Position numbers and translations under genes: made by a program | Part shown: positions 1 through 10,839 of the stretch, in pieces | How the letters are laid out: each line of letters begins with the position of its first letter | Numbering within the stretch: position 1 is the stretch's first letter | Assembly: GCA_019649035.1 (NCBI GenBank) | Contig: BMAT01007092.1 | Span: 52,773 to 100,489, forward strand | From: Elysia marginata | Lineage: Eukaryota; Mollusca; Gastropoda; Plakobranchidae | Length of the DNA: 47,717 bases | Direction of reading: 5' to 3' | The notes under the pieces: model-generated | Told to the model about the DNA's origin: nothing | What the model saw: only the letters and a program-made list of their open reading frames with translations | The model's database searches: none

Positions 1-833
1 TATATATATATATTTATTTAATTTAAGCAATACTCGGAACTGAGATTACGTGGGTCTACTGCAAACGTATGAACATTGATCAAAGAAAACATTACTAGGG
101 GTATAAAGTTTTTGACAAGTTTGAAGTAAAGTATTGGAACCCAAAAAGATCTCGCAGCAATCTCTGTCCTTGCAGTGACAATAACCCTGCAACGAGAAAC
201 ACAACTTGAACCTAAAGATCTGACCCCTTGATTCAACAGTAAATCCGACTCGGGGTTTTCTCCTATAAGGGATCGGCCTATATCAGCAAGTTGAAACGGT
301 ATATATCTACTATTGGTAATTTTGTTAGTAGCATTTTTATTGTTAAAGAAAAATAGACATCGAGAGGGTGTCAGAGGTCAGAGGTCTTTTAACATAAAAA
401 CGTCGCATGTGGTTTCTATTAGTCGGATCTTGCGGCAGGTCTTTTACTTGGTTTTTTTACAAGGTAGCAAATAAAAAGGTAAAAAATATCAGAATCATTT
501 GGTTAGGTCATCCAAACCATTAATTTTAAAGGTCGCCAACATGCATTACACTTTGTAATAGGTAAAACAGTTGTTTGATCAAACTTAGATCTAGAAGTCC
601 ATGTTATTCGGGTCCTCCAGCTTAATAATAAATATAGACCTAAGCCTACTCAGAAGATTTTATGTAGAGAGATTGGTTTGCTTAAGTTGTTCTGACCTCG
701 GAGTACCTCAGGTCGTTTTCTTAACAATCACCTAAATAACTGCCCTCTGCATAAAGCAAAGTTGTCATTCAAACTCTATTTCCAGGGTCTCTCCGAGAAC
801 AGGTAGGTAATTAAAGAATGAACATACATAAAC

Positions 834-895
834 CATTCCATGGTTTTTTCTGTTCTGCATTTAACATTCCATCGTTTTTTCTGTTCTGCATTTAA
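834..895. repeat. 31-bp tandem duplication
   Basis: Two adjacent 31-bp copies (834-864 and 865-895) beginning CATTCCAT and ending GCATTTAA, differing at a single base (G versus C at unit position 9). The near identity suggests a recent local duplication. Confidence 0.9.
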
Positions 896-1310
896 CAAAC
901 CCTAGAAAGTCTATCATAGATAAAGCATGACACAAAAATAGAAAAGAAAATGTCAAGAAAAATTGTTTTTAAAAATATTCTCAACTTTTTTTGCATATTA
1001 AAAATAAACACGTAAAGTCTAAAGAGACGGATGTGTTTTCACTTTGTAGGCCTATCTAGCTACCGCAGCCCTACTCATCTTTGTGGCCACGACATTTTGT
1101 AATATGGTGAGGTAAGTGAAAGGTCGTTATTGAGACGTATCTGTTTCTCGAGTCCAATACAAACACCGTTGGTTTCAAGTTTCAAGCTAGTTTATTCAAG
1201 TTTATTTAGTTTATTCAGTCAATACTAAGTTACATTAGAACATATTGAAAATAAGGAATGTTCAGTCAGGCAGGCAGATTCAAACATGAATATTATAGTA
1301 AAGTACACTA

Positions 1311-1314
<4 letters not shown>

Positions 1315-1358
<44 letters not shown>
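1315..1358. repeat. (TC)n microsatellite
   Basis: About 44 bases of uninterrupted TC dinucleotide, with a shorter TC run at 1371-1380. The apparent Arg-Glu repeat ORF on the minus strand is only the translation of this array. Confidence 0.95.
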
Positions 1359-1364
<6 letters not shown>

Positions 1365-2149
1365 GTAGCATTCTCTCTCTTTTGTGACAGCAAACAAGAA
1401 ATAGACAAATTTAAAAAATATGAACATTTTTTAAAAAGCTGAAATAAAAAAAAGAAATGATTCAATCTCTTTGGGCATAAAAAGAGTGTCTAGTATCATG
1501 CTTCTGTTTCAATGTATACAAAGTATGTGAATATGCTTGAAACACATGTAGGCTATTATATACATAGTAAAAAAACACAATTTACCCTTTACAGTACATA
1601 AATAACACAGCGCTATTTCCTTAAAAATGGGTTTTTTAAATTTTTGAAAGGTGTTTCAGATGACCTACGGTGCCGAAGATTTGCAAGGAGGCTGTTCCAA
1701 ATTTTAGGTACAATGTGGTGAAACGCCCACTTATTCGATTAATAAAACATGCAGTACTTCTTCATCGCTGGAAGATAGGCATATATAGATTTAAAAGTTG
1801 TTTGAGATGTCTAAAACTAACAGTGATTTTTAGCTAACCAAGCTTAGCATGCACACTTTAAAACAAAAAACCATGATGCTAGGTGAAAACAAATTCAACA
1901 AAAAAAAAACCGCTTTCCTTTCTGTGCCATATGTGGAGCAATGTCTGACCAAAAGACGATAAAAAAAAAAAGCAGCAGAGGTTGCTACCTTGTTCGTAAG
2001 GCAAGTAGATAAAACAAACCATTAGCCTATGGAAAGAAAGCATAGAACGAACGGAACAGTCATGTACACAGACAAAGAGAACTTAACTCTCACTGAGCGT
2101 GCTTCATGAGTTGCCTCAACATGTCAACCAGTAGAATTATTTTTGTTTA

Positions 2150-2159
2150 CAAGATGGCG
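2150..2159 (+). promoter_or_regulatory. YY1-like CAAGATGGCG at the OBI1 start codon
   Basis: The start codon of OBI1 is embedded in CAAGATGGCG, which matches the core of the YY1 motif often found at promoters and start codons of metazoan housekeeping genes. It is also a good Kozak context. Function is inferred from the motif alone. Confidence 0.35.
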
Positions 2160-2237
2160 TCTCAAACGGAGGGCGAACGGCGTCAGCCACCAGTATCTTT
2201 CACGCTTCCAATCTCATGTCAAGTTTGCCTTGGAAAA
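2154..2237 (+). CDS. OBI1: OBI1 exon 1: N-terminus and first RING cysteine pair
   Basis: Encodes residues 1-28, starting MASQTEGERR and ending LPISCQVCLGK. C22 and C25 are the first zinc ligands. The exon ends in phase 0 at a GTAAGC donor. The exon is too short to stand out as an ORF; it was found by looking upstream for the missing half of the RING. Confidence 0.9.
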
Positions 2238-5200
2238 GTAAGCTAAACAATTCAAAAAACGAACAAGATTTAGACCATTTTAAGATTAAATCTAGAGTCT
2301 AGATCTCTTTCTTGAAAAAAAAAAAGCACATCAATAGATTAGAATTAGAAGTCTAGATCTAGATCACATCCATGTAGAATTCATCATACTCATAGATGAA
2401 GTAAATTCAAGCTGAGGCTTATTGACAGATAGAATTTAGCTCAGGATAACGTTACAGATCCCTACATGTAAAGATTTCCAGTTCTTGGCATCTCTTAATT
2501 TTTCACCTGTTTGAACAAAACACACTGGCATTTTCATTTAGTGTCAAGAGGTATACATAATACAAACTGAAACTTGGCCTGCCTGGACATTAACTGATTA
2601 AGTTGAGAATCTAAACTTGCAACCTAAATGCAGATGCTCAGTTCTGTCTAGCTCTATAGATCTCCATCTCTATTTTAATAAACGATGCTGTGACAAAAGA
2701 TGCTATTTTGCCGGTTGGGATGTTGGATTATAAGTTTACAAGCGCCTGCCATCGCCCAATTGGACCACAATGTTGTGTACCTATATCGCCTGTCATCGCC
2801 CAATCGCCATTGCCTTTGTAGTGTACTTTTTACCGGCTTAGTAACCCGAAAATCTTGCGTAAACCTTTTCTTCCTTTAGAGGAGGTCTTAAGCGTTATTT
2901 AGGATTTTTATTTCACTAAATTGGTTGGCAAACAAGCTGTTCAACGGTTCGGTTGAAGTTGACTGTTTTCAGTACATGATTTTGCACACATTTCTAGACC
3001 TAGATTCTAGGTTTTCAACTCTTACTTATATTGAGACTATGGTGCTTGCAATGGTCTACAGTACTGCTCACCCGTACAGCGCAGCCTGTGGGGAATCCGT
3101 TTTTTTTTTCTGCATAAAATTACCTCTGCATGGATAAAACAGAGTGCTCAAGAATAGGCCAGAACATGGATACAGCAGGAGGGGCAGAGCAAGCGTTAGT
3201 TCGTTAGATGAATTAGAGTAAGAATTCAAGCAATTTTAACTTTTCTGTAAACACTCAGGCAAGTCTACATTTAAGACAATGTGAGTGAGTAGGCTCATTA
3301 TGGATTTGGCTCAGGTTTACATTGCATTACTACTAGTGCTAGCCAGTGCAAGTTTGCGAATGCCTTTGTTTATGTTACTAGTTCACTAGCCAGTGTGCAT
3401 AGTATACTAGGGGAAGAGAGAGGGGGCTGATTGGGACATTGTGACTGTCATTGTCAGTGCAGTAAGAGGAGGCACTGTTACTGTATGCCTACAGCGAGAT
3501 GATACTGATACAAGTTACAACATCTACTTAGTTCTAGGCTTACACCATTGGTAAAATGTTGTGGATAAAGAGGGGAGGGAAGGGATTAGGAGAGTCATGT
3601 TATGTGCCTCGGAGATGGGAATATCATCAGAGCAGAGTTGTTTTTTTTTAATACCCCTTTACATTCCTATTGCAGGATTTTTCTTCTGGACCCAAATATC
3701 CCGATGTAGACATACTCTACTGTATTTAATGATTCCCAAAGGTTTTTGCAACTATTATCATAGTAGAATATTATTTCTAGTCTAGTCACACCAGTGGATT
3801 GTTTTATTTGTATGTAACAACCATAAAAAAGAGTTTGTTTCAAAAATTTGTCCTGCATCACACCGATAGATTTGGAATGTGGCCATTTCTACATTTCTTC
3901 ATCAATTCACTTAAAATTTTTGACAAAACGTTATGATGCAATTCAAAAAGTCATAACATCATATCATTGTGACAATGTTGTTAGATTCTATTTTATGTCT
4001 GAAAATACTTTGTCCCCCATCACAATCAATAGATTTACGATGTTTTGTCACAGTCTCAAATCTTTTATTTTTATTTTATTCAGCATGATTTATATCCCAA
4101 ATAGAATTTTCAGACATTCTGGTAAATATTTTAGAGCCGGAGAGCATAACTTAATTTTTGGATGATCTATAGGTCCATTATACTTTTATAGTTTTTTTTT
4201 TTATCAATAAATAATAAAGTAGGGCCTAAATACACTAGGCACTCTGGCAGTGACATCTAGGCTTTATAAATGATCTTAATTACTTTACAAAAAGAGATGT
4301 CACAAATTATCAAATTTTTGTGAAAACTTTCATGCTTACTGATAATCATTTAATTTTTAAAGACCACAGTTTATTTTTAGAAGCTTAAAGAGAAGTATAA
4401 GTGTAGATTTAAACAGAATCTGTCCTGTTATGTTTTTGAAACAGTATTTGGAAAGAAGGAACCTACTTAGTTTTTATTTTTTTTAGACAACTCAAGAAAG
4501 TGAAAGTTAATAAGTTAAGTTTTAGATTTTTCACTCATCCATTTTAAATGGTTAAATTTCTCATGCACTTATCCTGTTGTAAGAAGTATTTATCTTTGAA
4601 TTGAATTTTTTAAGCTTGGACGTTTTGTAGTGCTTAACATAATTTAAAAACAAAGAATCCAAGTATTATGATCATATAACACATTGTTTTCTGTTTTGTG
4701 TGTAAGTTTTTAAAACAATATAACTTAGATCTTCAATATTAATGATCTTGTTCTTTTTTCTTGATGTTTATTCGCTTCTACAGGTTAAGCAACCTGTCGT
4801 TTGTCCTAATCTTCATGTATTCTGTGAACGATGCCTTGAGGTGTGGTTGAAACGAAACAACCAGTGTCCCTCCTGCCGAGCTGTTTTAAGTCCAGAAAAC
4901 CCAGCCAAACACATCATTGGTAAAAAAAAATTTATATTTCACACTGCACCAAAAATTGTATGCGTACATGTCTAGGCATTTTTTGCTATCTAACAGAAAC
5001 ATAGTTAAAGTGACATGATTTAGAAAGAAGATTCAAAAGATATGCTAATTTAATTATTTTTTTCCTCTCAAAGTATATCATTTAAAACTACATTTCAGTC
5101 TGCAATGCATTTATTTTTTATTTCAATCATCTTTTGACCTGGTCCTCAAAGATGTCAAAAATATAAGCCCTTGAGAAGGTAAATATACTTTTTCTGCTAC

Positions 5201-8200
5201 TAAATTAAATTATAATGGAAAATTTGGAGTATCTTGTTATTTACTTCTGAGTAATACTGTTTCAAATTAAAGTTTCCCAATGTGGTATCTATTTAGTCTA
5301 AATGCAGTTGCTTCATGGTTCATATTGTGTTGATAAGTTCTTAGAACATATTATTTGTGTTTTATGTGCAGGGGGTCAGGCAGAAGAGGAGCATCCAACA
5401 AGACAAAGTTGTCCAGAGCTTAGACGTGCTAGATTTGATCTTCTTTACCTCGAATACGAAGATCAGATTGAGCAACTCAAGAAAGAGAACTTGATCCTAC
5501 GTACTGAAAACAATATCCTGATAACTCAAGTCAAAGAAGGAGACAAGACTAAAGAAAATGGGAAGTCTGATGCTGCAAGTGGTACAAGCAGCAGTAAAAG
5601 TTCAAATCCTGATGGCCCAAGTTTGTTGATGTTGACTAGAAATCTTCAGGAGGCCCAGAAGCTTTACTCTAATATAAAGAGTGATATGGCAAGAATGAAG
5701 CAGGTAGATAAATTATCTGATTTTTAAGGTTAAGTTCTCTTTTCTTTTTGATAAAAATTCCCTTGACATAAAAATGTCTTGTGCCGGCAACTGTCGGGAA
5801 AAAAATTGACTGTTATTTACTATCAGTGAATGAATTTTTTTGAAAATATATTCAACTATCTGATATGATCTCGCATTCCCTATATTCATTTCAAAGCTTG
5901 TCAAAATATTTCTAAAGTAAAAATTGTAATAAACATAAAGAATAAGCTATTTTACACCAGCCGAAACAAAATAAGAAGTATAAACTGCATAGCTCAAAAT
6001 TGACTCTGTAGACAGCAGCTATTATCATAGTTAAATGGTATTGAACATTCTCATTCTCTAGCAGTACTTAACCCAGTTCTTTGTAACCTGAGATTTGATA
6101 GTTACACATTTTGCAATGATTTTTTTATTTCTCCATTTCTGAAATGCAAGGTTCTAGCTTGTATGGTTTACATTTTTTATCTATAAACATTTTATTTCAA
6201 TCTGCTTAACCTTACATTTTTTTTTACCTGTTTGACTTGTTTGAAGAAATTCAAAAGAAATGAAGAGAAACTCAATCAGCATTGATGTTGTATTGGACCT
6301 GAATAACCCCAGAAGTTCTGTTTGTTGCATGTTAGGCAATATCTCAATGTAGCTTTTTAAGAGAAGAATTGTTGTCTGCTGGTATCAAACTGCTAGCTTA
6401 AAACAATTTGACTTAGATAGTTATACCGCAATAATTATGGTACATGATGGTGCACAATAGTGAAATAAAAGTCTGATGATTTTTTAATAAGTACAGAAAC
6501 TTGACCTGTTTTATCAGATTTTGAAATATAAAGCCTCTTAATGTTTTTCTTAATACTGTTTTATTATTTCATTCTCATTCTTTAAAGCTTGTCAATAATT
6601 TTGTTTCCTGTGCCTGATTTTGTTCGCAATTAGGAAAATGGTAAAATGAAAGATGAGAACATGGCTTTGACAAGAGAAAATGAAAACCTGAGGCTTGAAC
6701 TCTCCCAGAGATCACCAAAGAAGTAAGTAGAAAGTCTCTAGACCGTCATTTCTGTGAATTTTAAGTCTTTTTAATCAGTATTTAAACAAAGAGCAAATCA
6801 AAATCAATTGTCCTTGAATGTGCTTTTAAAGGAAGTTATCGTAAGTTTCAGCTGCCTTAAATTTGTAAAGTGTAACATTAATCAGCTAGGTGTTTATCTA
6901 CCTAGAACTTATACTACAGCTGATCATAAATGTGGATTTGATGCTTGATCACTGTCTCTACGTTATGTGTCAGATGAGGAAAGTGTCACAATAGAAAGTT
7001 TTAAAGAGATGTTTGCAAAATGTCTGCATCTGATGAAGACCAGACTTGACAAAGGTTTGTACATAGCATTATTGTTATAATTCAATCTTTTCTCTGTTTG
7101 TTTTTGAACCAAAGCTATACAAAAGCCCCCCCCCAAAAAAAAAAAAAAAAAAAAAATGAAAAAAAAATTGACTGGTGACTCTTTTGGGTTCTATCCTTGC
7201 AGTTGAAATGCAAAAAAAATTCTAAAATTCAGTCATCATATTGCCATTTGCCATGCTATGTTTTTGTTTTTCAGCACTTTCATGAAATTGTTTGACGTAG
7301 AAAAAAATTATTATTGTAGAGAAAAAAAGTGTCTTTTTTTTATCGCAAAGATTTTTAAAAAATTTAAAAGATCATAAGCATGAATTCACTTTTCAATTTT
7401 TTTTTTCAATCTAAGGTTTGGACGGTATACAGTTGCCACTTTAGAGACAAAAGTTTCAGAACAAGAGAAGGAAATTCGTCAACTTACCAAAGCTCTTGAA
7501 AGAAGTGATGCATACATCGAAGAACTCCAGCAAAGGGTTGGAGAATCAGTTGAAAATGGAAGCAAGTTTAAAGGGGAAAGTGTTCACCCAACTACCAGTG
7601 GTGAAGTTAAAATGAAAACATCTTCAAAACATTATCAGGAAAAGTCATCAGAGCATGTCCCCCACAGAGTGGAACAACCACTGCCTGCCGATAAAGCAAG
7701 AAGACTCCTTTTTACTAAAGAGCTGGACGATGAACCTCTCAGCACTGGAAAGACAAAACAACAAAGTAGCGCAAAAGTTGTCAGCGCATCATCTTTTAAT
7801 TCTCACAAAGAAGCCAGTGTCAGCAGTAGAGAACTGCTACTGAGAGAAACAGCTAAGAAAGCCTATTCTGCACCAGATTCCATCCTCAAAACCCATACCT
7901 CAAATGGAAGAAGCAAGGCACCTCAACATCAAGATAATATGGATATTGATGAGGAGGGAGAAACACCAAGAAGGGTGCATTTTGATGTCCCGCTTCAACG
8001 ATCTAGAGCACCTGAAGAATCTTCTTCCTTTGATTTGGAGCTGCCCAGTCCAATGGAAAGGTCTACGTCTACACCAAGGTCAGCTCTGCCCTCAGCTAGT
8101 GCCAATGCTGGGCCAATTTCTACTGGAATTGAGGAAGAAAGTTACTCAGAAGATAGAGACAGTGAGTTTGATATAAAAGTGAAAGACTTACTAAGGAAAA

Positions 8201-10839
8201 ATGCCCAAACACTGAAGAGGAGCGGGTCATTAGATACAGTGTCTAGTCAAGTAACAAATGTGGCAAAAAAATCCAACAAAGGACAGAACGAAAGGACTCT
8301 GCAAATGGGAACTGTCAAAGCTAAAATCTTAAAGCAACAACATTATGATGCCAATGACAGCAGTCGCCTTAGTGTTCCAGATCTTAGCAATACCACTAAT
8401 GATATTTCTGGCATTGAAGATACTGACACACACATGAAGCCAAGTGAAGATTTAAATATTTCTATGACTCCAGAGCTCAGTGACTGCCTCAGACTGATGG
8501 ATAAAGCAGAGAAGAACATGGTCTCTGGGCCTTCATCTGTCAAGACCTTCGCAGTTCCACCCAGCAATGGCCTGCCATCCAGGCCAAGCTCTGTACCTCC
8601 TTATCTCTCTAAACCTGTTATGTCAAGTAGTACTCACCACTCTGCAGGTTTTTCTGCATCTACGACTGGAACGGGTACCGCAAGAGGTTGGGAACAGCAG
8701 TTTTATAGTAGTCTAAGGACAAATCCATACAAACAGCCATTCAATGGTGGATCCTCATACTCCCATCAGGAATCATTTCCTTCATTCAGCTCTTTGGGAA
8801 AACTGGAGCACGGAGAGGAGCAAAGAGGTGTTACTACAAATGCTAGTCAGTTTGGTTTACAACCCACCAAAGTGAATCAGGAGACAAAAATGAGCATGCA
8901 CAACTATTTACCAAGGCCATCGTCACCAAGTTTAAACTTTCGAGGCTCACAGAATCAAAATCTATTAGCACCAGATAGTCAACAGATTAGCTCTCGTAAT
9001 CCCTTTTCAACATCATCACACTTGCACACAGTAGCTAACACCAGACCTCCTTCAACCCTGCCAAGCAAATTTAACTTTCCAGGAAGTTCATCTGGTCTGA
9101 CATCGAATTTATCAGAATTGGCGCCATCTTCTTACCGAATCTCTCATGCATCTTCATCTTCTTCCTATGAGCCAGCTGCATTTTCACTCACCTCCATGAT
9201 ATCCCAACCAGCATCCTCAACGGCAGATGCTTTCAAGTATACCTCTTCAACCAACCCTCATTTTTCATCTTCAGTAGGAAGAATAGGTAAGTAGTTTGAG
9301 CATAGCACCTAACACTAGAACTGTATTAGTTAATGTGCTAGATTTGAAAAAAATTATCACTTTCATTTTATCAGTAATTTAATTCATAAGTAATTATTCA
9401 ACTTGTTAAAGTTTTCAAATCTATCTAATCGAATATAAAATGGTAACTGATGCAAGTAGTTTCACTTGTTTGGTAAGTTTTAATAAACCCTCTGCCGTGA
9501 CCAATCCTTAGCACAAAATTTTCTCATAAGTTACCCTTGGAAAAGCAAAAAAGATCACATACATTTTTTGCATTTTTGATTTCATTATATAATTTATTGT
9601 AAAATACCCAATTTTCGAAAACAAACAGTTTATGGTATGATGAAATAATTAAATTCAAAATACAAAGATTGAAGTTGTCAAAAAAGTTAATTAAGTAAGA
9701 TAGGTGATAGATAAATCCTGTTTTTGCTTTTTATGCAATTAGTATCCCATGTTTTGTTTACTTCAAATATGATTATAAATTCAACCCCTAGGGTCGATTT
9801 TTACAGAATTACATGATACCAGCTTGATTTCGGTAGAGATTACTAATTGCACCTTTACAATCGTATGCCACTCATTCAGATCTTTTTGTGCAAATTACAC
9901 GGTAACTGTGTTATTGTTGATTTACCTTTGCGCAAATATCCATCTTCGTTTAGATGTTAAAAGAGTATTTTTCTTTCATCAGGTGGAAGCTCCTAAAATA
10001 ACTGCTTATTGTGTGGAACCTTAATAGCGTTCAGAATTTTCATGTCTGCTGTGGGTATGCTGTGTTCTTCTAAACAAGAAAAGAAAGTTCTCAAACAGTC
10101 ATTGTTTTTGAAAACTCACTCTATGCATCAACACCATGGAAATTACTGCTGATTGTGATGAGTCTTGAAAACTGCAGAAACTACATGAACTTTCTTTGCT
10201 GAACAACACGTGACTGGGTGTGACTAACCATTGAATCCTTTTCTTTAATGAAATTCTTTAAACTTAGTGTTTTCATAACTTGTAATTGTATGTGGATCTT
10301 GCTTTCTCTATGATCTCCTCATTACCCATGTAGACTCCTCCTCTGCCTCGTCACCCAACCTTAAAGCACGGGTGAGCTACAGGAATCCTCTACCTCTGTC
10401 CCTAAACAATTCAACCCTAGACTGGCCAGAAAATGTCACCCCAGGCAAGCAGTCTCCCCCCAACTTTCTTGCATCAGGACGTACGCCGAATGCATTAGAC
10501 ATCTCTTCCTCAGCTGATTGTCCTCGCCCTATGGACTTTAGTATTGGCAATACTAGTCTCACCAAGAATTTCCCTCTTCAAAATCAAGGAGACAAGTACA
10601 AGACTCAGTGGTCCCAAGGCCAACAAGGGCAAGTTCTAACAGATGACAGTTTCCATGCCATGATGGAACCACCAACTAATGGCTACCCTGGAGATTTGTC
10701 TCACGAAACATCTTCAACACCAGAATTGGATTTGTTCTTGTCTCCTGGTCGTAGAAGATTCTCATACCCGTTCATCCGTGAAAGTGAGAGTACACAAAAT
10801 GATGGTCCTGGGTCGGACGACATCTTGGACACACCATAA
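2154..10839 (+). CDS. OBI1: ORC ubiquitin ligase 1 (RNF219-type RING E3), six coding exons
   Basis: Joined exons 2154-2237, 4784-4919, 5372-5703, 6634-6722, 7416-9286 and 10334-10839 give a 1005-residue protein with consistent phases (0,1,0,2,1) and GT-AG introns. Residues 22-59 form a C3HC4 RING: C22, C25, C35, H39, C42, C45, C56, C59. Next come a family-typical ENP...IIGG segment, coiled coils at about 95-128 and 160-255 (including KFGR and ALERSD.YIEEL, as in vertebrate OBI1), and a long Ser/Thr/Pro-rich tail. Vertebrate OBI1 is a nuclear E3 that binds the origin recognition complex, multi-mono-ubiquitylates ORC3/ORC5 and promotes origin firing; that role is inferred here from homology. 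The human protein is about 726 residues, so this one is longer, mostly through exon 5. The start ATG sits in AAGATGGCG, just before the RING. I am very sure of the family and fairly sure of the exact ends. Confidence 0.93.
2238..4783 (+). other. OBI1 intron 1
   Basis: A 2.5-kb intron that splits the RING domain. It contains a TCTAGATC-rich stretch (2284-2366) and an imperfect local duplication of CGCCTG(C/T)CATCGCCCAAT (about 2743-2805). The 105-codon open frame at 3848-4165 has no family features and is regarded as chance. Confidence 0.75.
4784..4919 (+). CDS. OBI1: OBI1 exon 2: remainder of the RING finger
   Basis: Follows a TTCTACAG acceptor and ends at a GTAAAA donor in phase 1. It encodes residues 29-73: VKQPVVCPNLHVFC... 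through CPSC and the ENP..HIIG motif. Zinc ligands are C35, H39, C42, C45, C56 and C59. W49, two residues before K51, sits where RING E3s place the E2-contacting Trp. Confidence 0.93.
5372..5703 (+). CDS. OBI1: OBI1 exon 3: first coiled coil
   Basis: Residues 74-184. Begins GGQAEEEHP after a TGTGCAG acceptor. A heptad-like helix runs over about 95-128 (YEDQIEQLKKEN..., then LRTENNILITQV). A Ser-rich linker and a second amphipathic helix (NLQEAQKLYSNIKSDMARMKQ region) follow. Donor GTAGAT, phase 0. Confidence 0.92.
6634..6722 (+). CDS. OBI1: OBI1 exon 4: coiled-coil segment
   Basis: Residues 185-213, a short exon with ENGKMKDEN...TRENENLRLEL and then SPKK, matching the vertebrate OBI1 stretch LVRENLRLKAE..SPQKFGR. 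Acceptor AATTAG, donor GTAAGT, phase 2. It is only 89 bases, so it was identified by homology and phase rather than length. Confidence 0.9.
7126..7156. repeat. C9-A22 homopolymer tract
   Basis: Nine C followed by 22 A in OBI1 intron 4. It could be the A-tail of an old retroinsert or simple slippage. No adjacent element is recognisable. Confidence 0.85.
7416..9286 (+). CDS. OBI1: OBI1 exon 5: last coiled coil and long Ser-rich disordered region
   Basis: A 1,871-base exon encoding residues 214-837. It opens with KFGRYTVATLETKV and an ALERSD.YIEEL helix, the most recognisable OBI1 signature after the RING. The remaining ~580 residues are low in hydrophobics and rich in S, T, P, N and Q. Visible short motifs are RRLLF at 309-313 (cyclin RxL type), RRVHF at 399-403 (PP1 RVxF type), and several SP/TP sites such as LPSPM and STPRS. 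Acceptor ATCTAAG, donor GTAAGT, phase 1. Other frames across this exon are shadows. Confidence 0.93.
9287..10333 (+). other. OBI1 intron 5
   Basis: One kilobase between the large exon and the terminal exon. It starts with GTAAGT and ends with CCATGTAG. Nothing else was recognised in it. Confidence 0.75.
10334..10839 (+). CDS. OBI1: OBI1 exon 6: C-terminus
   Basis: Residues 838-1005 plus TAA. It starts after CCATGTAG with DSSSASSPNLKARVSYRNP and ends LSPGRRRFSYPF...DDILDTP. The tail is acidic and carries RRRFS, a basophilic-kinase-like site. I recognise no domain in it. The acceptor is chosen because it restores phase 1 and reads open to the stop. Confidence 0.88.

Larger units (their letters stand above)
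1..2153. other. Upstream non-coding region of OBI1
   Basis: A/T-rich DNA without convincing exons. It contains a TA run at the very start, a 31-bp tandem duplication at 834-895, a (TC)n array at 1315-1358 and several poly-A runs. The promoter and 5'UTR of OBI1 presumably lie near the right end, but no TATA box stands out. The 72-codon minus-strand open frame near the start shows no recognisable family. Confidence 0.5.
4920..7415 (+). other. OBI1 introns 2 to 4 (with exons 3 and 4 between)
   Basis: Introns 4920-5371, 5704-6633 and 6723-7415 are A/T-rich with no further coding potential noticed. Intron 4 carries a C9/A22 homopolymer junction at 7126-7156. Confidence 0.7.

Noticed and set aside
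3848-4165. 105-codon open frame in OBI1 intron 1
   Set aside because: No domain, no repeats of family motifs, A/T-driven composition, and it sits between two halves of the RING.
7655-8176. Overlapping open frames in other phases of the large OBI1 exon
   Set aside because: Shadows of the real frame, which continues the coiled coil and joins both flanking exons in phase.
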